Positions 24,673 to 40,500 of a DNA stretch of 64,000 bases are shown here, in pieces. The position numbers and the translations under genes are program-made. Positions within the stretch are counted from its first letter, which is position 1; every line of letters starts with the position of its first letter. The notes under the pieces were generated by a model. That model worked only from the letters and a program-made list of their open reading frames with translations. It made no database searches and had not been told where the DNA came from. Source of the DNA: Opisthocomus hoazin (Eukaryota > Chordata > Aves > Opisthocomiformes > Opisthocomidae); assembly GCF_030867145.1 (NCBI RefSeq), contig NC_134418.1, positions 54,101,682 to 54,165,681 of the forward strand, in the 5' to 3' direction.

Positions 24673-27600
24673 AATACATGAAGAGACCCCTTCTTTATAA
24701 ACTCTGAAATAACTCAAGTTCCAGCTAAGTGCACAAAAGGTGGACATTCAAGCAAATTCTTAACCCATGCATAAGCCTAAATAATTACGACAGGTTTTGT
24801 ATTTCATCAGCATGACAGTTTCATGGGAATGGGCAAGGAAGGGCACAGGAGGGCTGGGGCATGCACCTCATTTGCAACCCTCAGCATCTCACCAGAGATG
24901 AGCTTTGCAAGCTTATAAAGTCCTTCAGAAGAGGAGCTAAATTATTTTCAGTAAAAACAATATTACTATTATAGTTTCCCCCCCCTCTTTTTTTCCATCA
25001 AGAAACACAAGAAAATCATGCAGCATGGGTGCAGGATGTAAGCAACAGAAGCCATTTCATGACAAGGTAATGATTTCCGAGAGCTTAAATGGGGTTAGCA
25101 ACTGAACAAAATGAAGCTATTCTAAATTCTGATAATTCACTCAATGCAATTTGTTTGAAAGGTTAAACAGGATGCTAAGATGGACTCGGTCTGCCACAAA
25201 ACGAACAGGCAAATAAAGCAAACATTTAGAGCTACTTTGCCTTTAAAACACAGCAGGGCTTTTTTCTAGCTAAAACACTGTTCAAGTCTGGCAGTTGTGC
25301 TCTAATTTATTCCTGCAGCGACCTCTGTGCTTTACCTATGAATTACCTTAAGAGTACACAGTAAAGCTTAGTTGCTCAACAGGCAAATGTCTGCTTCTAC
25401 TAACATGAAGAAAATCAGCCATAATAAAAGTCAGAGAGCATTTGCTGGATGCAAAAAGGCCTCTGCAATTATCACTTAATTGTCCTTCATGGGCCAATAC
25501 TGGGAGTCTCATACTTTCCCATCACGGTTGATCCCTCCATCACTTTTTCTTAACTGGCTACTTAATTAGTCTTCCTTCCTGGGCTTAATTATAAATTTGT
25601 TTTGATTAATTAACCTCAGAGCTGACTTGGCGCTAACTGAAATATAGGAGAAGTGCTACGTTTCTTCAGTGTACAGGCTACTGCATCCTAGGGGAGCCCC
25701 ATCTTTGCCAGCAGTACAATTTCAAGTTCAGACTGTGTTTGAAAAAAAATTCTTTATAATTAACTTTCATTTCTTGTAATTGCCCCCTCTGTACTATAGC
25801 ACTAAAATGATGCTAACATGAAGAAAGGATAAAATTCAGTAAGCTCAGGCCTCTTGTTCAGTGGATTATACATTGTGTTCATTAGCCAAACCCTGCAGTT
25901 TTAGGTAAGATGACTTAATGGTCTTAAACACAAGTGCTCATAGCAATACTAGAATCCCACACCAGGAATGTAGGTTACCAGCGCAGACATCTGTGTTCTC
26001 ATGGCACTGACACCAGGAAGATGCACCTTACCGATTGGAAGAGTCACATTATGCTCATCCAAAAGTTACTGAATTTCACTGAAAACTCCTTGCACAACCT
26101 AGACAAACCAGTCTGCAACACCTTTAGACAACACTATAGCTCTTCATTACGTCTACACCTGTCACATCCCTCCTTTCCTCTCCCTCTTTACAGCACGTTG
26201 ATTCCAGAAGACACCCACACAGCGTTACCATGCATCTGCCATCTTGATCAATTCTCATTTCAGCAACTGTTACTGAATACGCAGGGAAAGGCAACTTCAA
26301 ATCCTATGACCATGAAAAAATGTAATAAGCTCAATAAAATAGTGTGTGCTAACAGCTACTGTACCCAGTTAATAAACTTCCTGAAGAGTTGTCAAGAGTA
26401 CTGCAGCTCTTCAGTTTTCAAATTTAAAAGTCCTTACCTATTGAGCTGCAAAGCACAGTTAAAAATCTTACTTGGGGCATTAATCTGTTTTTCCGCGAAC
26501 ACTTTTTAGATTTGTGTCTCAACTGAATAGTCAGACTGAGAAAGCAAACACTTTGCTTCCTTCAGCTCCTTGTTTCAATTATTGCCCCTCTTGTGCTCCA
26601 AACAAGAAAGGACTGCAGAAGAAGTACAAAGCAAACTTTTGTGAATGCATTTTCTTGGTCACAGGGGTTTAAACGAAGCAAATCAGAGCCGGAGCTTTGT
26701 GGGTCGGCGTAAGAACACGGAGCAGCTCTGCAGGCACTCCTTGTAACGTATTCATTCCCTAATAATCTGCAGCCAGCTGTTTTGACTGATGACCAACTAC
26801 TGGCTTTATTCTAACAACTGGACCATAGGAATCACTTTGGTTGTCAAATCCTACATGAAGCTTTTCCGTGCAACCTGAGAAGCGTTTGGCTCTGAGATCC
26901 TCAGACTACATTTGTGAACATCCATGAAGTGACAGGATATTCTGAAGATGAAACATACCAGCTTGGAAAGACTAAGGTATTCAGTTACAACACCTGTCAA
27001 TACCATTAAGGAGCCATGTTCCATACTCTTCAGTTAGATGTATTATCTGCAATCAATCACCGCTTAAAGTAAAACCTGTATTACAAAAGACCCCATGCAA
27101 CAGAGTCTATACATCAGTACAAATGTAAGAAATATTTCTTCATGCTGAAGTGCCTTTTCAGCTGTTATGAAATGAGGAAATAGCTCTCTAGGTTTATTGG
27201 ATTTCCCAAATGTTAATTTAAAATCATGTGCAGATAACCAATTCAGCTGTGTACTTGAAAAATAGAATAAATTTTCACTCAACAGTTTGTTTTATTGGTG
27301 CTGTTTATTTCTCTGTAATTACTCAGCTCATACTCTCCTATTTTATGTTTACAAAGTTGTATAAATACGGATGTGCAGACATGTCTGACAGTTTTGCGGC
27401 CATTCTTCTGCTCCTTTAAACTGCAAAAAAGCTTTGTTTAGTGTAACAGGAACAGCTTTCTAACCAAATGAAACTACAAAAAGATAAATTTTCAAAAGAA
27501 CCTACTAACCAGCAAAGTCATTTTTCTCAAAGGGAGCCAAAGCCTTCAAAAATACGACTTTTTATTCTGGTGGGACATTGTCAGTTAAGCTCCTTAAAAT

Positions 27601-30600
27601 ATGCCTCTAGTTGTTACCACAATACCCAGAACACACGTACCTACTAACATGAAGCTGACCAAGTATGTGACTCAGCTTTCGTTTCCAGCTCTCTCAGCTA
27701 CTGTTGACAGAAAGCAATGAATTAGCACACTAAAGCAGTGCTGTCCTCCAGGAACAGTATCTGTATCACACGGGCAACAGAAAAGGCCATGGATCTTTCA
27801 TGAGGATGATCCCACCACAGCATGTAACACTCGCTAACCAACTTTGGCCTAGTTTTGCACAAACCTGGCTCAGATCTCTACTACTATTAGAGGTGATGTT
27901 CTGTACTCTACTGTAAGTAAAATGTTGTGGCAGCTGAGCTAAATATATAAGCCATTATGGTCTATGAAATAATTTAAAAGCTGTTTTAAAAGCTACACCA
28001 ATATAGAATTGTAACGGATTAGGATTATACAAACCCTAAAACTGTATATTTAAACTAGAGACCATAACATGCTCTGTATGAGCTATTACTTTAGCTTTTT
28101 ACCGAGTCTAAATAATTTTGCCACATACCTATTCAAAACCATCACAGTAGCTGGTGGAAGTTAGATTACTCAGAGTAGAAAATATGCTGATAAAAAGAAT
28201 CACACATATGCAGGAATAAGCACGCTAACTTCTCACGCTTCATAGAAGGCTTTTTTCTTTCTTTGCAATATCCCATTTGGTAGAGGAAAAAAATAGACCC
28301 CCAAAGGTTCCCGACGACTACTCATAGCCTGGTGTACACAAACATGTAGGAAGCGGAAGCCAAAGGAAGACCAGGTAGAGGTGAAACATCACTTGATGCT
28401 TCTAACGACCGTTTCTTGTTTGCCACACTTCACAACGCAGCATCCATACGAGTCCTGGAACTCAGAACATTCTCCTGCACCTCCTCACACTATATTCAGG
28501 CTAGTGACAGGGCAGCAAGTTTTTTTACCAGTATCAAGTTGAAGAAAAGAATTCAAAATGCAATCCAGACAAATGGTGAATAACCTAGCTCAACTCAATT
28601 CCTGCGGTGCACTGATGTTTTAAAAAAACACTTTGAACAAGTGGCTGCAACTAGTACAACATACATGCCAACAGAATGAACTCAGCAAGGTTCAGTGCCA
28701 AGTCCTAATGTTAATGTAAACTGATTTACATGTCCTTGCAACAGAATTCGACTGAATTTATCTCCATCTGTAACACACTTCTTCCTCCCTTTCAAAAACC
28801 AAACCCTACTGAACAGAGACGCCGTCAAGGACAAACAGCTGTGCTTGAAGCCCCATCTAGTGACAAATATTGGAATTGCTGCTAAACAAAAGTAAACTCC
28901 CAGATACATCACCGTGCTTGGCAATACTGATTTTGCTACTTTCAACACATTTTGAGATGTAGTCAAATTACAAAATGTTTTCTGCAAACTATACAGGACA
29001 CTTCTCCCAAGAAACCGACTAGCCAGGAAGCAACAAAACCACTGAGCCTTAAAACTTACATACTTCAACAAATCCACCTATTCTGCTGACACTCGCAGCC
29101 ATAGAATTAGGAAAACACAGACAGGCATTCATGGCATCCTGACCTCGAACCTGCACTTGAACATCTGCCACCTTCCACCCTGTGCCAGGAAAAGGTTACT
29201 TCTGCTTAAGAAAACATCCCAAAGGGCGGATTTCTCTTTTACCAAAAGAAAATCCACTCAAAACCTTGCTGCCAAGTTGCAGTGCAGTGCGGCGGGGGAA
29301 GACGCATCAGTGCCCAATACAAGGGCAACGCATCACCTCTCTTCTGAACCCACCAAACTGGAACACATCTGCTGGAAAGCAACAGGCTGCCTTGAGCTCT
29401 GTCACAACACGCATCCACACTTTCCTTCAGGGCCATGAGCTCCACAGTCCGTACATGTTCACCATCCCCTTAACAAAGTTTCCCTCTGCTACCCAACCTG
29501 CAGACAGGTAATGCAGAAGAAAATTCGCAGGGTAGCTTCCTTCTGAACTCCCTGGCCTTTAACACAACTGAGAAGTCATCTTGTTCTGACTTTCAGCGGC
29601 AGTCAGTGAGCTGTTGGGTTCAGAGACCACCACATCCATGCCCTGACCACTGGGAGACACGCTTGGGCGAGGAGCAGAGGATCTTTGGTCTAACACTAGC
29701 TCTGTATTGTTTTCCAGGTGGCAAGTTTCCAGACCTCTGCAGGTCTGGGGAGTTGAAAGACTTGCAAACTAAATGTTTTAGTGGGTGGGATCCCCTCAAG
29801 CAGCGGAGACAGCATGCATGCCCATCTGGTAGCTGGTATGGCTCCAACGCAGAAGGGACAATATTTGAATCTCGCTGACCTTGAAGAGACAAACCCAAGC
29901 CCAGAATTTACAAAAGCTGCCAACATCAAATTATTATCAGCTGTAACTAAATGATCTGTTCTTTTTTTTACCTTTAACTCTTAAACTGCTTACAAGAGTT
30001 GAGGCTGGGAAAAAAAGGCAAAAAAAAGGTCCTTCTGTACAGTCTGAACTTTGACAGCAAATAGTTCATATCAAGATAGAGGAAGAACTAAATGGCAATA
30101 GACATGTTCCTCTGTTTCATCTTCTCAGAGTCAAGCATGACCTAGCCATGAATGCAAACATGCCACATAAATTCTACTGAGTATTTCCACTGTCAGTCTA
30201 TATACGCACTAATCATAGGAATTACTGCTTGAAAGAGAATGATTTAAAAAAAAAATATTATCTCAAATTCCCCAATCTAAAGGGTCTTTCCCAGAGGCAT
30301 GGAAATCTTGGTGTCCAAGCTCTTTCACAGACACATGAAGTTAGCTGACAGCTGAAAGCTTAAGGGAAGCACTACAGCTAATCCATCTTTCCTACTGTAA
30401 CATATACTCTAGATTTAGCATAAACATCATGGCCACGAGTGTTTACTCAACCCTCAAGTCCTCAAAGTTTATGATTCCAATTCAACTTTCCCTGTCTCCT
30501 CCTCTTCTAGAATAGCACTGTCCACAGAGAGAAAGCACCCTACCAGAATAGCTGGAGTTTATCTTCAGCCAGAAGGAACCTTGAAGAGCCTGGGAGACAA

Positions 30601-31431
30601 ATGCTATGTATACCATCTGCTGCCTAGACTTGGCTTCTGGAGTATACAGTATAATTACAGTTTTCCCAGAGGTCTTCGCTATTATCCAGGAACACAGCAC
30701 GCAAAACAAAAGGAGATATTAAAGCAATATATTTGGCAATGACCTGTCGCTGTTACACAAAATAAGGCTATCCACAACGTTCAGAGCTAACGAAGCCATA
30801 GCTTCCATACAAAAGATACAACCAATAAGCTCCTACTTAAAGTTCCCATTTTACAATTTGAATTTGAGGCACTAATCACACATCTGCTAGACATGGAAGA
30901 AATGCCTGTCAGTAACATATTAGAAGAAGACTGGACCCCAGCACACAAGCATTCCAGCAGCACATCTCCTAGACAACAATTACTGGAATGTGAACAGCAT
31001 GGTCCTACATTTAAATAGAGATTATTCACAGTGGTTTGCAGCAGGCCGGCATTAAGACTATCAGACATTAGCTGAAGATGTCAAAATTTTTTCAAGTGCT
31101 AGGCATCTTTAGGGAGATTAGACATATAAATACAATGTGGAACAACAATATGCTTTACCCACAAATTTTATACACTTCTCTTGCTGTCTTCGGACACAAG
31201 AACAGTAACTGACGCAGAGTGGGGCCCTTCAGTATGTCATTTCAATTTGGTAGCAAACTACTGTGGTTCTTCTGGGTTTGTTCTTGACTTTTCTTATGTT
31301 GATTTCAGCTGCCATGTATTAATTTGTAATGTTAAGCTGGGCACACTCAAACAGCTTTCATATGTAAAAAGAACTTCAAAGCATAGAAGAGCTTGAAAAG
31401 CATTTCAGCAAACTTGTCTGCAGAAATTTCT
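24673..31431. other. Region downstream of CENPC, no coding gene recognised
   Basis: AT-rich DNA without any exon I can support. The part next to 31,431 must contain the CENPC 3' UTR, but no canonical AATAAA is obvious on the minus strand just downstream. A TATAAA variant lies near 31,165-31,171. A 191-codon plus-strand frame at 25,934-26,509 has no recognisable motif and no codon pattern distinct from its surroundings. Confidence 0.5.
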
Positions 31432-31508
31432 TCACCTGTCTTTTTTGAGTTGTGTGAAGACAAGAATACTTTCTTCGTTCAGAAGATTACGTATGTTATA
31501 TCCATTTC
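31432..31508 (-). CDS. CENPC: CENPC coding exon 19 (C terminus, stop)
   Basis: Acceptor TTTTATTTGTAG, 77 nt to the TGA at 31,432. It encodes NGYNIRNLLNEESILVFTQL followed by KKDR; human ends NLRNEESVLLFTQIKR. This places the stop with confidence. Confidence 0.96.
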
Positions 31509-34500
31509 CTACAAATAAAAACAAGTTTTCTTTAGCAGCCACTAGCAATTTTTGAAGTCCTGTCTTCAGCCAAGTGCATTATTATTTCATGTATTTTAAC
31601 AGAAGGAATATTAGCTCTTAATCTAGGATGCCACTCTTACAGGCACGTCATTGCATTTCAAAGAGATAACAAGGATACAGCTAGCATCATTTGTTTTAAC
31701 CTGTGATAAGATTAGAGTGCATCTCTGCCGAGAAGATTTTCACTGAAAAGAACGTTACGGGCTTGAGCTCTCATCTCTCAAAGCCCACAAGAAAACTTTA
31801 AGGTGACTGAATTTAATTTATACCTATAGTAAATCCAATAAAAACTGCACATGGAAACTTATCTGCAGATCTTCAGTTGTGATTTGCATACTAACATGAC
31901 CACAAATATAGAAACATCTAAAGGGTACTCAATGTCAGGAATAAGCAACATCCTAACATTCATATACAGCCACTCTTGATTAATCACAAAGAGATCACCC
32001 AACCACAACCATTGCACTGCCCATCCAGGGATACTGAGACAGGCCATCAAGAAGCAGGGAAGAATGGAAACAAAGTATAGATCCTTATGGCCATATGGAA
32101 CTTTCAGCAGTTTTTTCCCAAAAGCAAACTACACTAAATTGTTTCTGCATACCCCTAAACTTATACAATTAGAACAAGCACACACAAAAAAAACCTTCAA
32201 AGCATCAAGCATTAATTGAACAATGATTGTTCAATCAAGACATCATGGTGAAAGGTTAGTGGAAAAACAAGTTGTAGCTTGTAATTGTCTAACGCAGCCT
32301 CTTCACAAGAAAGCTGTACATAAGCTCTCTACAGATTCATGAACAGCCTGCTTTCCAACCACTACAAACTCTCCTGACTAGTGTCTTGCCCACCGAAGGA
32401 TGGCTTCCCACATGGAGTTCATTCCACTTCTATCTCAGAAGGGGAAAATCAGAGGTGTCTAAATTCTCAGCAACCCACATGAAGTTACAACCCGTTCAAA
32501 AAGACATTCTGCACTTTCCATATATCAAGCACAAAGTGTAAAATACGATGAACTGATCCAAATGGAGTTTCATAATTTTAGGTAGAAAAACCAGCAAACA
32601 GGTGGTGACCAAAATAATTATATTAACTACTACTATATTAAGCTGTCTGTGAAGTTTCCCCAACATTATAGCTAGAGACAGAACCAGAATAGCACAAGAA
32701 ATTCACTCTTAGAACTTGGTAGTGTCATCAAAAACTTTGAGGCCAACTCACATAAGCAGTGTTCGTATCACTGCATTCAAAGGATAGGTCATCAACCCAT
32801 GCCCAGTGTAGGGTCACATTCCTTTCTTCATAACCCTATACTTTCCCCCTCAAACTAATCTCTTCCCATCATTCAGCTCGGTTTTGCGTCCTAGCATGCT
32901 AATTCAGTCTCATCCGTCTCACAAACTGGTTTTAAAAATATGTACTGACCTGCTGGAACATAGAAGAAGTCCCCTGTAGTCAGATAATATGATGTCCGAT
33001 GTAAGGTGACAATAATTTTTCCGTGGATAACATGGAAAGCCTTAATGAAAGCCAAAGGGTTCTAAGATTAGTAATGTTTTCTTTTCAAACATTTAAGAAA
33101 GTTATCTAAGAAAATGTACGCTTTGTTTTGCATACATGTTGTAACAAAGACCAAAAACCAGATAAGCTAGCAGAGCTGCAATGCCCTTTTCCCACCCTGC
33201 TGTAAAATAAGATGCACAACTTAAAAGGGGACTGGGGGCCAATTTTGTTGATTTGATACTTCTGTCTTGCCTACAAGATCCAGACAGTAAGCATACATAC
33301 AGGTTTAATGTGAAGCAAAGCAGGGCAACGCGCATGCAAAGTACCTCTAGCAAGTTTCTTTGGTTGTAACTCATTTCACAACTGAAATGACTCATTAATG
33401 TTTCCTCTCTTTATTTGCATTATAGGGAAAAAAAAAAACCCTGTCAGCTTTATATGCTACTGCCAACCATTCTAAGATTTTCTGTTTACATAGTCAATTT
33501 TTATAAAAATAGGAAAAAAGCACACTTACTATTGTATCCATGTGGACAAACTGGTGTCCCTTTTCTTTAAATGGTTTCAAAATCAATCTACCAGTGGCAA
33601 AAGCAGATGTATTTAAATTTTTATATATTTCTACTGATTCATCTTTGAAGAAGTGACAGCTTTCAGTGCTAACACATTCTACAAAAAAAGTCCAGGAGAT
33701 TAACATTAATGCTAACACATAACAAAGTCTTGTTACTTGCTCAGTAACTACTTATTAAATCATATGCATTACATGTTGTTTCAGTCCAACACCCCCAAGA
33801 CCTAGACTGAATATTTAGCTGAAAAATCAGGACACTTTTTGTGTCTCCCTCAGAATTTTCTCCAGAAGAGCAATGAATATTTCAACAGCTCACCTTTTTA
33901 TGCTCAATGTGGCATGAACACATTTTTTTCTTATCAGTCTAGACACTTACTACGTAATTCAGAAAGGCCCTTGGTCACATCCCTACAACTCACCTAGAAG
34001 TACTTCCTCACTTGTTGCTGGGTCCAGTACAGCGGTTGGCTTAGAAGTATCAGCTAGTGTGTGATACAAATCTGCAGGTATGTCACTTCCTGGGGAGAAA
34101 AACACAAAAAAAAAAAAAAAACACCAGAAAAATAATCACTCTACATTTTTAAAACTTAACCATTTAACCACAACTTTTCCATAATTTTAGATTTCACACT
34201 TAAGTGCTCAAATTTGTTTTATTAAGTGACTAAACAGACTTTCTTCATACAAAAGGAAACCATCCATAACAATTCTTTGAAAATGTAATTTTCATTGGAA
34301 TTATTTCTGTGAGCAATAGCTACAGGGTCTCTAAATCCCGAAGAATTTTCCAGGGGAATGCGAACTATTTATCCTATCCTATTAACGACAGTATTTACTC
34401 AAAAGTATCTGCGTTTTAAGAGAAGTGCTTTTCTAGCAACAGATGCTGAGAGGATATAAAATACAGGACGAAGTATGAAGAACAAGTTTTTTCCTCTTAC

Positions 34501-37500
34501 CTACTGCTGATGGGCATCAGGAGACTTAAGAGATAAAGTGTTCAAAAGAATAAGCACATGTTCAATTATCCTTTCCTCGAGAAATACCATTACAGGAATC
34601 TCACTGTAAGTTGTAAATCAGAGAACTACTACTATCATAAAAAGGATTTTTCCAGAGAAGGAAATAGCCTAAGAGTTGATGACAACCTTACATTTTTCAA
34701 AAAGAGACGAGACACTGGAGAATGTTCATGACAAAATAAATATCCCAAAGCTCTCCTGCAGAACTCTCTTAAGCAGTCAATTTTAGCTCTATAGTGCACA
34801 AGAAATTTCTTTAAATGCAGTCAGAACAAGGGTGTTAAAGGCAAGCTATAGCACTTTATAGGCACTCATGGCTGCTTAAATACTCTTAGGCCAAGACAGT
34901 CCAGTGGCAGGAAGAAAGTTACTATGTTTGAAATAGTTTTGTTCCAACATAACCATCTCTCTATAAACAGAAGCAGCAACGGGTGCAACGCTATAGCTAT
35001 AATCACAGAGTTTTTATCGTATCAACACAATTTTGGAATTTGTTCTAGAAATTCAACTCAGCTGATGGTCCTTATACGTTACTTAAGATTCAACGACACT
35101 AGCGAACGATTGTATCTCAGGATGAATGCCTGTTAAAAAGGAAATCTATCACTTCTGGAAGACAGCTCAAATGCGCCTAAAGCAACCAATAATTCTTATA
35201 AGATACAGTATGAACAGTCACCAGCTCAGGTTTGCACGGACTGCAAATGATTTATATTAAAACATAAACTGTACTTAGACCAAAGGTTGATCTAGACCAG
35301 GATGCTGTCTCACATTAACAGCCAAACGCAGGTGCCCCTTCCATCCCCAAAAATGCTGTAACAGAGTAAAGGCATTTCCATATCTAACACAGAGCTCACA
35401 TGCTTTATTTAGAGCTATTAAGTCTTCTGTGAATTTATCTAGTTCTTGCCTTGAATCGACATAAATATTTTTATCCATGGTATTCTGGGGCAGAGAGCAC
35501 ACAGTGAGAAGAGCCACCTTATGTTGCCTGAAAAACCCAGCTCTCACCATCTTCCTTACACACCTTCTAGTTCTTGTGTTTAAAAACAAACAAATAAAAA
35601 AACAACAGAACAAACCGCAATTTACTTATTTTCCCCTCCTCCATGCCACTCATGATTTTATAGGTCTTTTTCACACCTCCACAGTATTCTCTTCAGTGCT
35701 GAGGAGCCTTCCCCACATAGATGCTTCTTGTACAGAAGTCCTTCCATGTTCTTGACAAGCTTTCTCTGAACCTTCTCTAGTCCTACTACCTTCTTTTTGA
35801 GGTAAGGAATAAAATTAACGTGTACACTCTAGAAAATCAGAAATTTGTACCAACATTGAGTGTTCTCTTTCTTATTTCTCCAATTATTATTTCAGCCCTG
35901 ATTTAATTTAGAACTGTGTCAGGACCATGTGGCATTTTCCATGTTTGTTGGCATTTGTTTTATTTGTTCTATAACTTCACACGGAAATGTTTCAGTCTCA
36001 AACAAAAGCTCTAGACAGTCCCCATAAAGAAAGGTTCTTTATCATCAAAACATCTTCCACAGAGACCACTGCAAAAATAATATTGCTTTTGGATTTTGAC
36101 TCTATCCCTCTTTTCTGAGCACTACCTACATATTTATTACCTACTGGTCACAGAGGCTCTAGCACAGCCTCCTGTTCCTGTTTGTTTAAACATGGATTCA
36201 TTGCCCACTTTTAAACATTTTATTACGCACTGTTCTTAAAGCTCTCTCTTCACCTGCCTTGTTCATTTGTCATATTTGACCTACAATAGCTTAAAACTCT
36301 ATTGACACTGTATGCTGCCTTTTCAGAAGTGATAGTACGGGTATCAGTAAAATGACCAGAAGTTTTTATACCTTAACTGTGCATTATGAAACTAAACACG
36401 TTAGCATCATTAATGAATGAGCTGGACAGAAGTACAGCTTATTTTCTTCAACCCCTGCTTTAAAGGCATCACAACACTTCTGAATATGTCCTGTATCTCT
36501 TCCTTTCTAACACTGAGAAGTTAAGCTTTTTAAGACAAGATTACGCAGCATTGCAACAGATACAATAAGAACAGTTTTTTCCACATCAAATCACATTAAT
36601 GCATTTCATTATAAAATTATTCTCACCCAGAGAGAGCTGAGTTTTTATAGGAGAAAAATCTTACAACCACGGAGTATTGGATTACGGAATTTTTTTTTTT
36701 AAGTACCAAAAGAAAAAAAGTCTGTGTTCATACTTGTTTCATCTCTTTTCTGCTTGTGACCACCCTTCCTCCGTATAATCTTCCTGTGAGGTTCTGTTTC
36801 TGGACACACTATTCCACTAATCACAAGCCCTCCTGAAAAAAAAGAAAGTTAAACAAAGTTCACTAACTCCTAATAATTTTACAAGAATGAAGACTTGCAC
36901 AACCAACAAGCATTTCAGCTGAGAATATATATCCTAGATGATGAACTTTTGAGATAGTTTCAGAAAGCTACAACAAACCAAAAAGCTTTTCAACAAGTAT
37001 TTCGGAGTACAATGCAACTTGAGACTTTCTGAAAATAATTTGATCATATTTGAGTCAAAGAACGTTTCAGAAAGCCGTGACATATGAGTCAATTTTTAAA
37101 ACAAAATATCACTTTTAAGGACACCAAGAGATACTATTTTCAAGCAGACTAATTAATTAGGAAAGGACCAAATTAGGCTGAACTGTCAGAAAAAATCCCT
37201 GAGATCAAGATATATTCTATCACTTAAGGAATTTAACACTGAGATTGGATAAAAAAATTATAGTATCTGCTCTGGAGAACAACTCTCGTACAAAGAGAAA
37301 CACTCCAATGAATGATCCAGTAGATTGTCTCTTTTTCTGGTATCATACAGAATCTTTGATGTAATAAACCTGCTAGTACAGAGAAAACATTTTGTTCTTC
37401 CCTAAACAGTTAAGGCAAGGGTACTTAACATGCTCTGCTGATACTATTTCTAGCTGACACAGGAATATCAGGAGAGAAAGACTACACAGAAAGACCACTA

Positions 37501-40500
37501 AATAGCTGGATACTATAAATAATCTACTTTTTTAAAAAATTACCAAATAGTAAGCGTCTCAAAGCTTTCATGGCTTTTTCATGACAAGATCAACACACAG
37601 ATTTTTCTTTACTGCCCTATCAGGAGAAAGCAAATAGGTACTTTGGAATTAATACCTGAAGGCCTCATCGTATAGTTTACACGCTCGCCTCGCCAATATT
37701 CCAGAGGTCTTAGTCGTATCCTTTTTGTCCGACGAACATTAGGTGTGTTGGAAGGCATTACTAATTTAAAGGATGAAATCATTAAGTATGAAAGGAAAAT
37801 TCAGAAATGGAAAACATTAAAGATCCTTTCCTGTTGTTCTGTACCAGGGGTCAGCACTTCCCAGCTGATATTTATATCAGATTGCTGTCATGACAGGAAA
37901 AGAGAATCAAGTATTGCTAAAAGCCTTCTTTTGCACGCAACAGTATTTCACTCTCCTTTTTTCTGAATAATCACCATGCTGACTTTACATTACATTTCAT
38001 TCTATATATCTTAGTGAATTACTGAGATACGGACACAAGCAGAAGGATTAGGGACTCAACCACAAGGAGCAGTAAACATGCTACAGCTGTGAAGACAAAG
38101 CTCTTGACAACAACTAAGAACCGTGCCTAAATCTGAGGGATTTCATTAGCAATGGTGAACAGGCACTGCCTTGGTTATGGCAAAAGAATAGTAACAGAGA
38201 CTGCATAAGCAGTCCCTCTTCCAGATTCTCAAGTCCCATCTCTGAGGTCCACAAGAGCAGCACTTTTGCCAACAGAAACTTCATACATTTCCAAGACTTC
38301 TCAGATATTTATCTTCAGATTTACTTATTACACAATCTCAACTTCCAATTTTTCTCAGCTGCTATAGATGAATACAGTAAGAATTTATATTTTAGTGTTT
38401 GTAAGAAAGAATAAAAGCCTCTTAAGAGCTGAGAGCAAATGAGTCAGGAATATCTAACTGCTAAAAATAAAGACGCTAAATAAAAAAAATTGCTGAAATA
38501 GTATTTGAAGGTAGACAACTATAGCATTGTGCATAATATAATAATGAAGGGAATAAAAACCAATAAAAAGAGATTAGTATGAGACTACAGTTGACTGCAT
38601 GTCCATTGTTCCATGCTATCCAGACTCAGACCACCACAGAACGAAGGTTATTTGCGCCCTCAGTTACACTCTGTGAAACTAATTCAAATTCTTACTGTTC
38701 TCACTGAATTGTAAGCACTGTCTTGACTCAATATTAAATGAAAAATGGAAATGTGACAGTTAAGATAATTGTTGAATATAGTAATAAAAAAAGAAACACT
38801 AGAACTAGTTTTTAAAAGTAACTTAAAAATCAGAGCAGGGTTATAGTACCCTGAAGAACCAACAAGCCTTATCCGTAAATACTTATTAACATACGAACCC
38901 ATTTTTAGGTGCTTTCCTGTGTCTCCTTCAGCAAAGTCTACATCAAGTTGGAAACGCATCTGTATTTATGCACTTAAATTGAGATATTTTAATATAAAAA
39001 TCTTACCTATTTTATGCCTTGCTATGTTGTCAGACAACAGATTTCTTACTTGACAATTCAAGTCTTCAGAATTATCTGAAAATACATTCAAAAAAACACC
39101 ACTCCAGGCATTTACTATTCCTGACTTTTATTCAATATACCCACTAGAAGCAACCAAAGGTAATACAAGCAGAAATTCCAATGTTAGTGTTCCCACTAAC
39201 ATTTTTTTCTTTAAACATGTATGAAACCCAATGCAGATAAACAGTATATGTAGTTTTTAAACAGTGTAAGCTTGAAAATTACACAAAAGCTATATATTCA
39301 AGTAAATATTCTTCACACCCATCCCTCTGATAAAACAAACATTGGCAAATTATAACAACACATACAATTTTATTGATGAAAGTGCAGAGTCATTCATCTT
39401 TATACCATCCAAGCCTAACTTTTGAACAAACTTCTCAGACAATACACAAGACTAGGTCTCTGAAGAAAGCATTGCATGAACCAAGAACATTCACAACTGG
39501 CTCTAAAACACTAACGAAAAGACCTTCTGTCCCCAGGGCTCATATTCATTATGACAATATGCGTAACTCATGTAGGGAAACTTCAAAGAAAACCAGGATA
39601 TTTTTAGGCAAACAGGCCACGATTCCACAAGGCTGTACAATCTGGCCTAGGGTGACCTGAAGTGATCGTATATAGTACCATCATATGGCAACACACCAAA
39701 CTGGTACAAACTGAGTTCAAAAAATTTGTTCAAACTATTTGGGAAGAATAACTTTACCCTGGTAGGCTTGATGCCAAACCATGTAGCACTTGTCCTTCCA
39801 AAGCTAACTCAACATAAAGCTGGCATACTGTACCATATATGTACTTGGGCAGAAATGTGACCACAGCCAATGCAATCTGCATTTCTTATTCTGGACAAGC
39901 AAAATATAACAGAAATTACTGTAGCAGCAATTACAGCTTCTAAGAAGCTTACACATAAAATGCAAGAAAATACCAATTTTAAACATTACCTGAAGATGTA
40001 TCATCCTGTTCACAAGACTTACTTCGGGAAGCAAATTTATCACACTGTTCTAGAACAGGCCCACTTCTAAGGAAATTAAAAAAAACCACACCTGCTTGAA
40101 TATGTTAAATGTCAAAGGAACATTACAGCACTACCAAGAATATCAAATTTAAGTTTTTTTCAGATTATGTGGGGTGGGGTTTTTTTTCCCTTCTAAACAT
40201 TCATCTGTATTGATAAGACACTGAAGCAAATGACTGCCAGTTCAGAATCACAGGTCTGAAATTCATCAATTGCTCCACTGCTTGGTCATCGGGCAGACAC
40301 ACTAGCATTCACACCTTCTCTCTAAACAGGTTTCCTAAATGTCTTGTAACTTCTTTTTCTTTTTTCTCCCTCCCAGAAGAAACAGACCTTCTCCTCTCCT
40401 CTATAGCATTACCTTTCAAACAATTTTCCACAGACAATGCTTATAGAAGTGTTTTAAATAATTGTTTTGCATACCGTAAGGAAAGCACAGTAAAGCAGTT

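Noticed and set aside
25934-26509. 191-codon plus-strand open frame
   Set aside because: It has no recognisable motif, biased composition or splice context, and lies in AT-rich sequence rich in chance frames.
38938-38955. Longer CENPC exon 13 starting at CAG|ATGCGTTTC
   Set aside because: Joined in the required phase it meets an in-frame TGA. The GTAG acceptor further in keeps the frame and matches the human alignment.
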